Assembly: GCA_036877525.1 (NCBI GenBank)
Contig: JAZGTH010000098.1
Location: 2,046,001-2,110,000, forward strand
Length of the DNA stretch: 64,000 bases
Direction: 5' to 3'
Source of the DNA: Chromobotia macracanthus
Lineage: Eukaryota > Chordata > Actinopteri > Cypriniformes > Botiidae
Every line of letters begins with the position of its first letter. The first letter of the stretch is position 1. The notes beneath the pieces were generated by a model, which saw only the letters and a list, made by a program, of their open reading frames with translations, was not told the DNA's origin and did no database searches. The translations under genes were made by a program, and so were the position numbers. Of this stretch, positions 25,773 through 45,014 are shown piece after piece.

Positions 25773-28676
25773 GTAAGATTCATATTTCTATATACCTTTC
25801 ATCCGCTCCGTTATGGGGGGGGCATATCATTTGACGGAGATGTTTTTACGGTTACCGATAAGAAATCTAATGTTTTTGGTGCTATTACGAACGACTATTG
25901 AATAGGTGGCCATTTTACTTGAATACGTCAAAATCTTCGCCTCAGTAAAGGAATAGATTAATTATATGTTGTATTTGTATATTCTTTAGTTTATCTTCTA
26001 ATACTGGTCGTTTCTGTTTGAGTTGTTATGTCTTAATATTTCTACCCAGCGTCAGTTTACTAGGGGACCTTAATCTAGCCTGCTGCTAGCTAGCATTGCT
26101 AATGTTTGGATATTGTTCAGAAATATTTTGTTATATATTTAGCCTTGACTTTAACAGCCAGTGTTTATTAACTGACTTTTAAAGATGTTTACATGGTACT
26201 TGTGGGAAAAGTATGTTTATAATTCAAGGAGAAGCAAAGTTTCAGGTACATGTTGTTACAGAATGAACAGTCAGATGAAGTGGCCCCATATTATAGGCAC
26301 GAATACACACATAAATTCAATTATGTCTCAAAAAGCTACTGAGCATCCTACCTACCAGTATGTCTGGACCGTTTCACTGTGCTTTTTTTGATGCCTACAA
26401 ATACTGTCTAGGTAGGCAGCCCATTAGTTTTTAAGACACAGACAGAAGTGACTGAGATAAGGTTTTTTTTAGATGTTTTCTATACCTCACGTCACTTTCC
26501 GTTCATTGCAACTGTGTGGTAAGTTTCCTTTTGAGACCATAAACTTAGAAAAGGGTTTCTTTAATACGGGCTATGAATCATACTGTTTTCAATTATGAAT
26601 TAAGCTTGCCCTAATGTCAAAGGGTTCCTCAGATGTCAGAAAAGGTTTGTAGATGCTTGAGTCGTTTTGAAAAGGAGATGGTTAACTTGTCTTAGTATTA
26701 TAGGGTTGTGGCTTATGAATTGCATTTACCTTGTCAATACCTGTTAAAACTGTGTTTATCACCTATTAAACATGTCATGTGAAATAAGGTATATGTTTAC
26801 TAAACAGACTGTTAAAAGGAATATTTAGTGTGATTTACAATTTAGTGTGATGTACAAGGTATGTAATTTAAGATTGCTTGACATCCTTTGAGGCAATTGG
26901 ATTCAATGGCATTTGTTTTGATTGAGTCATTGCACTGACTTCATCCGGCCCACACTGATCACTGTTTAATGCAAAAGGAGAGAAATGTGATTCTCTATGA
27001 CCTTAAATTACTTTATATTTTTGTCTTGGCTGTGTTGGAAATGTGAGTGTTGCTTTATGCTTTGATACAAAGATGTTTGCAGACAGTTTACAGTTAGAAA
27101 ACTGAGATGGCTTAGATAGACTTGTGAGACAATCCAAGTTTTACCAAGCCAAACCTGATAGAAATGCTATTTGAAAACTGAATTCGTATGTTTTGAGAAA
27201 TGCAATAAATTATGCTGCTGTGTGAAATAGTGCTGTCTGATCAGTTACTGTTTATACCCCACTTCCATCCTGTTTTCCCCCTCCTTTTACAGCAGGTTCT
27301 TTAGGAATACAGATCCACATGGCTCATGTAAAGAAAGTACAGTATCACACTAATGAATATGGGCTATTAGGTCAGAGAGTCTAGCCTTGCTTCAACTGGA
27401 TTAATACTGGATTAAATGTGACCAGATTCAAGCAGTTTGCACGTTCACACAGTTGTTTTCCCACAATGCTCACACAGGACACGTAAGTTTAATGCTCTGT
27501 AGAAAGCCCATAATCTCAGTAATTTTAAGTCAGCGGATGACTGTTATTGCTATTAAAATCTAACTTGGCTGAATAAAGAGTTTTTCCCTGCAGGATGCAG
27601 AGTTCCATAGATGATCTCACCTGTGTTTGTGTATGTCTATGCGGTTAAATGAGTTAGTAAGCATTATAAAAATCGGTGTCCTTTTCAGCAGTTTGTGTTT
27701 CTTATCTGTGTCACTGTAAGCTGCGCTGATCCTGAGCGTGTGACGCCACTCCATCTTGTTTATTTTGCCTGCTGTAAAACCTCTCGTGCTCCGATCCAGT
27801 GATTTAGCCGGGCTGGGCTGTCGCCAATTACGGGATATTTATTTTTCTTGCTTGTCTTGATTTGCAGGAATTAGGCCAAATAAATGGTTTGCTTTTGTTT
27901 GTTAGTCTCAGCTTTTGATTTAATAGTCATCTGAGCATTTTAAGTGTCTGTTCTCTGAGTTAGACACTGAAAAATATTATTTTTACCACTCAGAGATGTT
28001 TTAGTAACTGGCCCTGAGTAAGTCGTATAGAACTCACAGACACCTATAATTCACTAGAACCGGTTCTAGAGCAGGTGGTCTGTAAACAAGAAGCCCTAGA
28101 AAGACCAATGTGGGAAATGCTATTAATAGTCCAGCTAAACCTAATCCTGCTGGTCACATGCCCTGATGCCCCAAACCACAGCCACACTTGACTCTGATAT
28201 GTGAAGTCTTGAACGTCACAACATGTCAGCAATGACTGGTAAAACTTATATACTCTGTCTCCACAACATGCTAAAAATAATCCTGACCCAATGCTTGTCA
28301 CCACACATGAGCTTCAGTACCATTTCCCATCATTCATCCTCTCTCCAGCTGTGGTCCATCAGTGGACTCGTCTTTTCTCTTAAAAATGCCTCAGTCAAGG
28401 ATCTTAAAAGGCCCTGTTATTTAGAAGACTTGGATTAATCTGTTCTTGGCTCTAGCCATGTTTGTTCCTAAAGGCTAATTGCTAGTTTTGACCTATTATT
28501 TTCCTTCCTGTAAACTGTGTTTATATGCTGTTTGTCATGGCGCATCACATGCATAGCCTATTGTTATTCTACCCATCATAATGAAAACAATATTTTGTGT
28601 TCTGTTCTGTATTTCATTATTTTTATGGTGTTCCATTCTTTTATATAAAGCTTGATGTATTTGCTCTGTCTCGCAG
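25773..28676 (+). other. CUL1 intron 1
   Basis: AT-rich intron running to the acceptor tgtctcgcag before 28677. No repeat, RNA gene or alternative exon was recognised. Confidence 0.55.
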
Positions 28677-28877
28677 ATACCCTGCAGAAGCAGTTAGACG
28701 CTGCAGTAACTGTAGCCTGCAGCACCATCTGTGAAGTGGAGCGGTACTGATCCCTGAACCGATCCTCTCCGAGTGCCGTCCAACATGGTGGACTATATGT
28801 GAAGCAGCCGCCGCATTCTGGAGCTAAACAGGGAGAAGAAAGGATTGATCTGACAGAAGCAGACCGGCACAGAGACA
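28677..28877 (+). other. cul1: CUL1 5' UTR part of exon 2, with a minimal upstream ORF
   Basis: Exon 2 starts after acceptor ctcgcag. A five-codon upstream frame (ATG 28785, stop 28800-28802; MVDYM) precedes the main ATG at 28878 by about 75 bases, a layout that can lower main-ORF initiation. Confidence 0.6.
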
Positions 28878-31800
28878 ATGTCATCCAGCAGGGGCCAGAA
28901 CACCCATGGGCTCAAACAGATTGGGCTGGACCAGATCTGGGATGACCTGAGAGCAGGAATACAGCAGGTCTACACGCGCCAGAGCATGGCCAAGGCACGC
29001 TACATGGAACTTTATACGTATCTTACCAGCCTTCCCAGGATGATGAATGGGGGTTATTGTTGGGGGGCTGTGGGCAGGACAGTAAAGGTCTTTGTCTTGT
29101 TAGGTGTGGCACCATGTGACTGAATTTGGTGCTTATAACAAATGATCTCAGCTTATAAAAGAAACCTGTTTAAACATTCAGTCGCCGTTGGAAATATGTT
29201 TTGTGTAGTTCTTTATTGGATCGCTTGTTGTGTGGATGTGCTAGCAGTTGAGTTTGTGCTAAAGATTTTATCTGAAGGCAGTATTGTTTTGAATCAGTGA
29301 TAAGCATTTGCTATGCAAATTGCATGAACTTTCTCATTGGATAAGTTTTGAATTATAAGTTCTGGCTTGTAGAGTCCATGGTTCGAGATGACTGGTTAAC
29401 AGGTTAAAGGATTTGGCTGGACATTACTCTGCAGGGTGCTGATTAACTTTGATAAGACAGAACATAAGATAAATGAGTTTATATAAACGTGCATAAACAG
29501 GTATAAACGTGTGTTTTACCTGTTAAATTGTACTATGTATTAAGTGGATCTGATGTGAACCAGGAACTCTGTATCCTTCATTTTAACAGTTAACTTCGTT
29601 ATAATTTCTTTTAACTTCTTTGGTTATAATTTGTTAGGCAAAATATGTTGTAAAGTACTAAATATGTAAAGTCACAAATTGTATTTAGTCAGGTATCTCT
29701 TAGTCTGCAAGCTTTTCAAAGTTTTCAGTCTTAGGGCCTTATATTATAATCCTCCTTTGTCATAAATGCAGTTTTGCATTTCACCCACCGGTGCCGCATC
29801 AGACAGAGGGTTGTAATTGCTCTGTTTCATCTGCCACCCACGGCTGTCGTTTCATTCTACACTGAGAGTAATATGTTATATTTGTCTGCGCACAGCCCTG
29901 TATACACCAATACAACTTTCTGCTGTTTCTGCAGGTTGTGTTGAGAAACTGAGAGTCTTAGCACATCATGCCTTAGTGCTACGTTGTTGCAACACACTGG
30001 AGCTCACATGAGTGCTCTCAGAATAACATCTGCAGAAAGAAATAATTATTGTAATCACTGCTGAAGTGATTGCAACCTTTATTCTGCTGAAATGTAAAGA
30101 CTTGCAATACAGTTGTTAATGTGGAGCACTTATAACACTGTAAGAGCTGATCTTTCAAACCAGTCATGTAGAAAATTCAGTCTCTTCAGTCTCGAGTTTT
30201 ACCTGTCAGTGTAGTTTAATCTGTCAAAGCAGTTTTCTGGTGGCTTTAAGCACTGAGAAACATGTTTTGACATGGTTTGATACAAAGCTGCGAGTTTCAG
30301 TGTTATGAATGCGTCTTGTTAGAGACCTTGTGCTCTGACAGGTTCTTGGAAGATCTTTGGAAGGTGTTTGTTTATTTTCATTGTAAGATGTGACAAGCCT
30401 GAGGTGTAAGCGCTTTGAACTGTTTTGGAATGAGTGTGTTTATTCACTGGTTGAAAATAGATTTTTTTGAAGAGATTTCTATTGGGTCAGGTTTGCAGAC
30501 AGTAAGGTACACACATTATTTTCAGATTAGATTATGACGTGTTGATGCAGCAACAAAGCAAACTGGCATTTCAATTGTAAAACATCATTATGGTGTTCAT
30601 TTAAAACAAAAGCATGGTATCCTATCTGTAGAAATTGTGTGTAATATTTTTCTCATCTCGTAACTTATGACTTAACCTACTGTTCAGACATGTGTATAAC
30701 TACTGCACCAGTGTGCACCAGTCCAACCAGGCCAGGGGAGCTGGCATCCCCCCTTCAAAACCCTCCAAGAAAACGCCAACACCTGGTGGGGCTCAGTTTG
30801 TTGGACTGGAACTCTACAAAAGACTGAAAGAGTTCCTGAGGAGCTACTTAACAAATCTTCTCAAGGTAAAAATGTATTGTGTGCCTGCTGTTAAAGATAA
30901 ATCATGATCATATCTGTCAATTTTTGCGTTTTAATTATAATTGTTTTCTTCAATCTGAATTTTGCAATACTGGAAGCACGTCAGGTTACTTTGTTGTTCA
31001 TTTAAAAATATCAATTACATATATTGTAACTTGGGCTATATCATAAAAATATAGCCTTAATGTCTTTTATTAATAAATTGGCTTGCTGTATTAAAGCTGC
31101 AATCTTTAACTGCTGCTTCTCTATCGCATCTCTGTTTGAAACATAAAATTGCAGGTTATTTTTTTATTATGCATGTTGACGTCAAAATTTTCTACGAAAT
31201 TGGACTGAACAGTTAATATTCTAAATCATTATATAAGCTTACCATTGCAAATCAGGGTAAGGTAAGGAGACCGTTTTAAACACTGATCTGTTATGTACTT
31301 GCCCAATAACTGATCTTTGTTTTTTTTTACCAAAAAATGTTACAGATTGCAGCTTTGAATATCACAGATTTTGTCCTGCATAGTTGTATGTGAGGTGGCT
31401 TGAATTTGCTTCACTCCAGTAGACAGCAGTGTAAGGTCTTCTCCCACACGTTCTCGATCTGTGTGTGTCTGGCAGGATGGAGAGGACCTGATGGATGAGA
31501 GCGTACTGAAGTTCTACACACAGCAGTGGGAGGATTATCGCTTCTCCAGTAAAGTGTTAAATGGGATATGCGCTTACCTCAACAGACACTGGGTGCGCCG
31601 AGAGTGTGATGAGGGCCGGAAAGGAATTTATGAAATCTACTCGGTAAGACAAACAGCACATACCCCACCCCGAGTCATGGCTTCCTGTTTCCCACATATT
31701 GTGTTTTTAAGACTTGGATTAATGACTATACCGTATTGTAATTTAGTTTAGTTAGTTCAGGCCTATTTTTTGCTAATCCCAGAGAACAGTAATTTATTTC

Positions 31801-34800
31801 TCCTAGTTAGAAACAATATATGTACAGTAACTGCATATTAGCAGGCTTCTGGATTACTGCCTGTAATGGGGCAAATTGCTACTATTAAACTCTAAAGAAC
31901 TGTTTTACAGGCATACACTGATTGGTTAATGTTATAAAGAATTGATTACTGTTAAACACATATTTTGGGTGGTTTTTATTACATTGCTGATTTTATTATT
32001 CTAATAGTGTCTTCTTCAACAGCTTGCTTTGGTCACTTGGAGAGAGTGTTTATTTAGACCACTAAACAAGCAGGTCGGTTGTTTATCTGTTTATTGGAAA
32101 TGTATAATGGTGCAATTGTAAATTGAGTTTCATAAATTATACTAGGAAATTGACCTTTGACTGTTCAGCTGCCTTTTATATTCCTCCTGTTCTCTTTGTG
32201 TAGGTGACAAATGCAGTGTTAAAACTCATCGAGAAGGAGCGAAACGGGGAGCCTATTAACACCAGACTCGTCAGTGGAGTGGTGCAGTCCTATGGTGAGA
32301 GTGCCATTATATGTTCATGTATACTATCTTGAATTTATCTAGCAGTGAAAACTGTGGCCTTGCAGATCTTCAGTAATATATGAGTCGGTTTGAGTTGGTA
32401 CTCAACCCGAAGCATCATGTTGTGATGTTTTGTCTTTTCAGTTGAGTTGGGCCTAAACGAGGATGATGCGTTCGTGAAGGGCCCAACATTATCAGTGTAT
32501 AAGGAGTACTTTGAGACACAGTTTTTGGCCGACACCGAGCGCTTCTATACAAGAGAAAGCACAGAGTTTCTCCAGCAGAACCCTGTTACCGAGTACATGA
32601 AAAAGGTAAAAAAAAAGTGTGTTCTAATATGTGACTGAATCCAGATTCAACACAGTCATTTTAACTATAAAATTGTTTGTTATCTTTTTAATATCATTGT
32701 TATTTTGTTGCTAATTATCAGTTTAATCATGGTTGAGAACACTTCATGCAAGACTTCAGTAATGCCTCTTAACTGTTGCAGACGCGTGGCCTCTGGTGGC
32801 TTATTGCTTCATTTTAAAATTGTTTAACTGAGGTTCCTCACTGGAGTTCTGTCAAATTGTGCCAACTTATTCCCTGTTGGCTCTGCTGTAATTAAAACCT
32901 GCCAAAAAAATAACTAAAAGAGGATTTTTATGTAAAATTTGGTTATATATAGTCAACAATCTCAAATGAGTACAAGCTGTGTTGAAATTTTAGATTGTGT
33001 GTGTGCGTTGTGTGTGTGCGCATCTCTGTTTGTGTGCATGCCTGTGTGTGTACATGTGTGCGTACGTGTGTGTGCACGCATGTGCATGCAGGCAGAGGCA
33101 CGGTTACTAGAGGAGCAGCGGAGGGTGCAGGTTTATCTCCATGAGAGCACACAAGACGAGCTGGCTCGCAAGTGTGAGCAGGTCCTCATTGAGAAACACC
33201 TGGAGATCTTCCACACAGAGTTCCAGAACCTGCTGGATGCCGATAAAAATGAAGGTTATAGACAAAGAACCAATTTATCACATCTATTGACATTATTTAA
33301 AGAAATACACACATAAACTTGCACTGTAAATTGGTAAATTATTTTGACACATGCTTTATAATTGCAGATCTTGGTCGGATGTACAACCTTGTTTCCCGGA
33401 TCACAGACGGATTGGGAGAGCTCAAGAAACTCTTGGAGTCACATATTCATAATCAAGGACTGGCTGCTATTGAGAAATGTGGAGATTCTGCACTCAATGT
33501 AAGTCCTGATGTTATTGCATAAATCTGTAGTGACTGTGGATATCATTTAATAGTCATACTTGCATACACAGACATTTGTACATATGTACATATGTTGATG
33601 AATACAAAATACTTAACACTTCAGCTTACTTAACACTTACGAAATATAATGACAGTATTGTCAGTGTGCCCAGCATGTCTGTGAAATCAGGTTAATCAAA
33701 TGTGTGTGAAATCAGGTTAGAATCAGATCAGCTGCTGTTAGCATGGCTGAACCTTAATTTCCTGAACTCACGCCAATAGCAGATCTGAGACACAGGAGAT
33801 TTATTCTCAGCTTGGAAATATATGACCTCAGAAATATAGTTATTTGTCTCACTGGATTTTTGGCCAGATCCTCCTGCATGTGATGATATACAGCCAGTGT
33901 ATTTGTGTTTCAGAGACATGACTCAAGATCCTCAAATTGTGTTATTGTGTCATTGTTTTAAGTCAGACTGCAGTCATGTGTTCAAAATTGCCGCTTCTTC
34001 ATTTGTTTAATCACAAACTGAAAATTAATCGGAAGTGTTGCTTTTCAAAACTCATACACTGCTTCTTTAGATCATGTTTATACCATAGAAGAGTTATAGG
34101 TTAACACATGGTTTCTAAAGGGATAATTATTATGTCTAGACTCCAGGGATTGGTGTTGTGGCCTGTGTTCCTCTTTCTCAGAATCGGACCTGTTTGTGCT
34201 CAGTTTCCCATCAGATCATAACTGAATGCTCACCAGGCTTAGTTCCCACAGCAGAGTAATTATAAAATATGACTCATTTTTTAGTTTAAGTCATTGTCAA
34301 GTGTGTATTTGAGTTGGGTGCAAAATATATTTTATATTAGATTCTATTAATATTTAAGTAAGTTTTTCTTTTCTTTTTCTTTTCTTTTTTTATTTTGTAG
34401 CATTAATTTTTTTTACTATTGTTTATTTATTAACATCTGTTTTTCATCGTGATTGTCTAGTATTATGAGAAGAGGCTGTTGTTTACATTGACAGTTGTTC
34501 ATTTTCTATGTGATCCTGTTTCAGAAATGATAGAATGAAAACAAATGGGTCTATGTCTGCTGTAATTATTTAAGCCAGTGTTTTTATTTTGCTGCAGCAA
34601 ACCATAGACACTAACCACATAGATCTGTGAAATGTATTCACTTATTTAACTTAAATGTTTTTTACATTGTTCCAAATTATGGCGTTAGTGAAGGTCATAT
34701 TGTGTATTTTCAAGTAACATTCAACAGATGTCTTTGCTTGTGTTTCTTTGTGCTGTTTGATGTGTCTGTTTTCCTGGCAACTGTCCTTTTAGTTCTTGTA

Positions 34801-37800
34801 ATCACGTAAACACAATTACACAATCTTAACTGGCACTACTTATTTTCCAGGACCCCAAAATTTATGTGCAAACTATCTTGGATGTGCACAAGAAATATAA
34901 TGCTCTCGTCATGTCGGCGTTCAATAACGACGCCGGGTTTGTGGCGGCACTCGATAAGGTTGGTGATCTGTATCAATGGTCATTTTTGAGCAGTAGTGTT
35001 AATTTCTAGCTGTGTAACTCACTGCATGATATGTTTTTCACTCCAGGCCTGTGGAAGATTCATTAATAATAATGCGGTAACCAGGATGGCGCAGTCCTCC
35101 AGCAAATCCCCTGAGCTTCTGGCCAGATACTGTGACTCCTTATTGAAGAAGAGGTGCACACTCTTATCTGCTGTATAGTCCCGTCCACACTCACAGACAT
35201 TAAACACAGGGAGCCCGCTAACCCTTCATATCAGTTTAGAAATTAAGGCATGAAGCTGATACCTGTGTGTGTACAGATCTGGTAAAAAGTGATGGGAATT
35301 GCTGATGCTTTCTGGAAATATCATTGGCTTTCTCCTTTGTCCATTTCTGAAAAAACAATTTATGTATTTCTGTTCCACTGTTAATATTTTAAGATATTAG
35401 TGTACATTTTAGAATTTAAAGCTTGACTAACTGTATTTTATTAAGTTCAAAGAATCCCGAAGAGGCTGAGCTTGAAGACACTCTCAACCAAGTGGTGAGT
35501 CTCACATGAATGGATTTTTATCTCTTATCTGTATTCTAACATTCATAGAGTTAAGCATGCCACATGGTTGTCACATGGGCTGTAGTGTTGGTGTTTAAAC
35601 ATGTTCAGTGTTGTAATGGTTGAAATCTTTGTCCTGTTAATGTGTGATGAGACTCTTAAACATTGTTTATCAGATGGTGGTTTTCAAGTATATTGAGGAC
35701 AAAGACGTGTTTCAAAAGTTCTACGCCAAGATGCTGGCCAAAAGACTGGTCCACCAGAACAGTGCCAGTGATGACGCAGAGGCCAGCATGATCTCCAAAC
35801 TAAAGGTCTGTGCATTTGTTTGATGAGCATGCTCACTAAATAAACACTGCTTGGCTTTCATTTATGATTGATGTTTACAACGTTTATGCAACTTCATGTT
35901 CTGCCCACCTTCAGCAAGCGTGTGGATTTGAGTACACCTCCAAACTACAGCGCATGTTCCAGGACATTGGTGTCAGCAAAGACTTGAACGAGCAATTCAA
36001 AAAGCACCTCTCCAACTCTGAGCCACTGGACTGTAAGTGCTCAACATTAACATTTGAGTCTCCTTTCTATAGGTGTGTATTATGATAAGCATGTTGTTGT
36101 CACTAATTAAGAATAAACTTTTTATTTGTCTCACACTGGCTTCATCTGTCTTGCAGTGGATTTCAGTATCCAGGTTCTGAGCTCTGGTTCATGGCCATTC
36201 CAGCAGTCCTGCACATTTGCTTTGCCATCAGAGGTGAGATGCACAGACGCTTAACCCTGTAATTAACCCTGTAATCCAAAGCCTTTCACACCCTCGGAAG
36301 AGCTGAAAATAACGTGTGATCTCACATCCTTGATTATAGTTTCGGAAGTTGTGTTTCTATTTTTTACAGTTGGAACGGAGTTACCAAAGATTTACAGCTT
36401 TCTATGGAAGCAGACACAGCGGGCGCAAGTTGACGTGGCTTTATCACCTCTCCAAAGGAGAGCTGATTACCAACTGCTTTAAAAACAGATACACTCTGCA
36501 GGTTTGTGTCAGTACATATAGATGATACCAAAATATCATAGGACCTACTGGACTCTTGTAAGAATACGCTGGCACAGGTCTAAGAGTGTGTTTGTGGTAT
36601 GTCCCCACAGGCCTCCACCTTCCAAATGGCCATTCTGCTACAATTTAACACAGAGAACAACTACACTGTCCAGCAGCTGGCCGACAGCACACAGATTAAA
36701 ACTGTGAGTGGCACTGCTTAAGATCATAACCTTTCTCTCATGTGTATGTTGATGCTTCCATAACACAATAAGTAATGTGATTGGATTATTGTATCCAAAG
36801 CCATTCAAATGGTAAATTACTGGCTTTTCCTCAAAATATGTAAAATTTGAGAAGTGATTGTCAAATTTTTGTTATATATGTTATAGGATATTTTGGTTCA
36901 GGTTTTGCAAATCCTGTTGAAGTCAAAGTTGTTGGTAAGTGTTTGGGACTGGTTGCTTATGGGCTTCTGTAACCATCCTGTCTGTCATGTCTCCTGTGTA
37001 TATATATGTAACATTTGTGTATTTTATATATATATATATATATAGTCTTTGATTTAATCTGTGGAGTAATTCCCCTCACAAAATATTTGGGGAATTTTGT
37101 ACTGTGTTTAACTGCAATTTTAAGAGCCAGTATGATCTACATTTGTTCTTTGCAGGTCTTGGAAGATGAAAATGCAAACATAGACGAAATGGATTTTAAG
37201 TCTGATACATTAATCAAACTCTTCCTGGGCTATAAGAAGTAAATGCCTTCCGATTTAATTGAGTTTCACTAGTATTATTGGTCACTGTCAAATATATGAC
37301 GTGCATGTTACATCTTTATCATCTGGATCTCTGCACCGTGTGTGTCCACAGTAAGAAGCTGCGAGTCAATATCAATGTGCCAATGAAGACGGAGCAAAAA
37401 CAAGAGCAAGAGACGACACACAAGAATATTGAGGAAGACAGAAAGCTCCTCATCCAGGTATTTAAAACAGCTCCTCAAGTTAAAGTATCAGCCCCTGAAG
37501 TTTAAATGGTCTATTTGGGTTCAGAAATTCTTTTGATTGTGATTTCTCTCCTGTTTGCAGGCAGCTATTGTGAGAATCATGAAGATGAGGAAGGTGTTGA
37601 AGCACCAGCAGCTTTTGGCAGAAGTGCTGAACCAACTTTCCTCGCGGTTCAAACCTCGTGTCCCTGTCATCAAGGTAACAGGACAGCAGCAGAGCGCAAG
37701 TCAGACGTTTTATATTATGTTACATATTCAGCTATAAAACTAGAACGTTCTGGTCCTCGATGCTGATTGGTCAATAGCTTTTCATGCTGTAGCCACATTA

Positions 37801-38207
37801 CAGCTCAGACTTTTTCAGAGATTTAATATTTGCATTACTGCACAGCTAATCTTTATTTTTGTTGCTTAATAACGTTGTTTATATGTCAGAGACTGTATCT
37901 TCTGATAGAAGGGTGATATTTAATGATTTTACCTTAAAAACATTTTTGAAACATGTCTTTGATGTTTTGATTACAAGCAACTTTTGTAAGTCATAAAACT
38001 CTATATATATAGCTCTATAATTTATATATAGTGCTATATTTCTACATATAAAGCTTTATATTTTACAATATAGCACAGCCTCATGTCTCCAGTTGCTTAA
38101 GGTATTTGTTTTAATGTATTTTTCAGAAATGCATCGACATTTTGATAGAGAAGGAATATCTGGAACGTGTCGATGGGGAAAAAGACACATACAGCTACTT
38201 GGCTTAG
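28878..38207 (+). CDS. cul1: CUL1, cullin-1 scaffold of SCF E3 ubiquitin ligases
   Basis: Binds SKP1/F-box adaptors through its N-terminal helical repeats and the RBX1 RING protein through its C-terminal cullin-homology region. Coding exons: 28878-29017, 30688-30865, 31476-31643, 32023-32073, 32204-32294, 32442-32605, 33092-33254, 33368-33498, 34851-34958, 35047-35153, 35446-35494, 35674-35805, 35915-36032, 36157-36233, 36370-36501, 36611-36703, 36887-36934, 37156-37238, 37352-37457, 37561-37674, 38127-38207. They total 2,334 nt (777 residues plus stop; human CUL1 is 776), and all phases join. The start MSSSRGQNTHGLKQIGLDQI and end KDTYSYLA match the vertebrate protein closely. The neddylation site lies in IVRIMKMRK, lysine about 721. 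Teleosts may have two cul1 copies; which one this is remains open. Confidence 0.97.
32996..33090. repeat. TG-rich microsatellite abutting a CUL1 splice acceptor
   Basis: Imperfect (TG)n with occasional CA/CG interruptions, running up to the AG that precedes the exon at 33092. The usual pyrimidine tract is absent. Confidence 0.9.
37026..37044. repeat. (TA)n microsatellite in CUL1 intron
   Basis: About nine TA units preceding the exon at 37156. Confidence 0.9.
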
Positions 38208-38740
38208 AAATCTCCAAAGTTTGGCTCCCTACAATCATTTCTCATACATTTGTCTAATGTTTTGAGGAATATCTACACAAAACAGAAGATTTTCTTAAGA
38301 TCTCAAGCCATTGCTGGCAAGTTGGACATTGACACTGGACTTTACCCTTTAAACTCAGACTGCTAAAGCGGCCAGTCTTTGTCTTTAAACCCATAAGCTG
38401 CTCAGGATTGCCATTTACTTTTTAATGTGTAAATACTGGACATTGAACTATAATCATAGTGGGACCCAGAGAAAGGGGTTGCATGTTATTGCCTATCATG
38501 AAAAAGACAAAATGCTGATTTAATTGGAATAAATTAAAGGACATTCAGAAACATGACAGCTTTTTAAAAAGGCTGTTGACTGCAAATGCAAATACATATG
38601 ATAAAATGACACGTTTCAGCAGCACTCTGAGTATAATCATGTCTGATTGGCTGTTTAGTTGTTACTTGCCATAAGAACGCTATTTGTATAGTGCAGTTCA
38701 TTTTATAAACATCATGAATAAATGAGTTGTTTTAGCTTTT
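38208..38740 (+). other. cul1: CUL1 3' UTR with two poly(A) signals
   Basis: AATAAA hexamers at 38528-38533 and 38717-38722 follow the stop at 38205-38207. The second, with T-rich sequence after it, is the likelier main end. Confidence 0.6.
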
Positions 38741-38789
38741 TCTAAATTTTCTCATTAAACGTCTCTCCACCGAACACACAACCATTACA

Positions 38790-39885
38790 GCAGGCGATCA
38801 TTGTCAATGTTTATTTACTTTTTACAAGTCCCTGTAAACAATCAGACAGCACCTTGTTATAGGAGGCAGAAAGACGGAGTGGTGAAAAACCCTTGGGGAG
38901 GAGAGACAAAAAGTAGTAGGAATTAAAGGGAGCACACATAGGCTGATCCGTCTCCTGGCTGTAACACTCAAATAATCATTAATCACAGCAAAGGCTAGCA
39001 TCAATAAATTATATAAAACTGGTTTACATTGAGAAAATAAATAGGGACCTTAAACATTTTCTCCTACATCAAGCATGGTATTATTGCTTTGATTCTTTAA
39101 AAATCCCAGGTTCAGAATGAGTGATTGCTTTTCACTTAATACAGGACAAAAGCACCATGACAAGTTAATCACCCGATCCTTAGTGACAGCTAGCGCACAG
39201 CTACAGCTGTCTGGATAGATTTTACAGATTCAAAAAAAAATTACAGACATCACAGAATGAGGAAGTTCCTGATTCCAACATTTGTTCATGCATACAATGA
39301 CTATACTATTCAACTGTTCGGAAATCTAATTCAAAAAAGTATTCAGTGTTTTTAAAACATTTCAAGGCACTGCAAAAATATGATACTGTTGCTACCCCTT
39401 TTCTCATAATTCCAGCCATTTCAGTTTGTCTTTACAACAACTGCACCGGGCTTCTTGATTACAAGCAAAGTGGCTTTGGTTTCCACAAAAGAAACTGAAG
39501 AAGCTGGGGATTGCATACAATGAGCGCTGCAATGTGAAACTTGGTCCAAAGGTGTAAAGTGTAAATGGTTAAATTAATTTACAGCCACTAGAAAGAAAAA
39601 TACAATCCAGAATACAAAGCAATGCTCCATTAGCGAATGGATCGCTTTAGGTGTAAACATGACAGAATGTTCAAGTTATCAAAAACTGTATCCCAGAGTA
39701 AGCCTGTTGCTTGAGTAAAAAAAAAAAAAAAGAAAAAAAAAGTCTTTCATTAAAATGTTGGTTCAAAAAGTTATAAAATAGATGTCCTTGGCCTATAAAA
39801 TCCAGTATCTAAACTGTATTGGAAATGCATGTGGAAAGAGAATTCCTGAAGGGTGTAAGGCATTTCATCGAGGAGGTAGATGGCT
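38790..39885 (-). other. ezh2: EZH2 3' UTR
   Basis: Runs from the EZH2 stop (39886-39888) to a minus-strand AATAAA (plus-strand TTTATT, 38810-38815). It includes an A-rich run at 39717-39741 (poly-T in the transcript sense). No coding frame of interest. Confidence 0.6.
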
Positions 39886-45007
<5,122 letters not shown>

Positions 45008-45014
45008 GCTTTCC

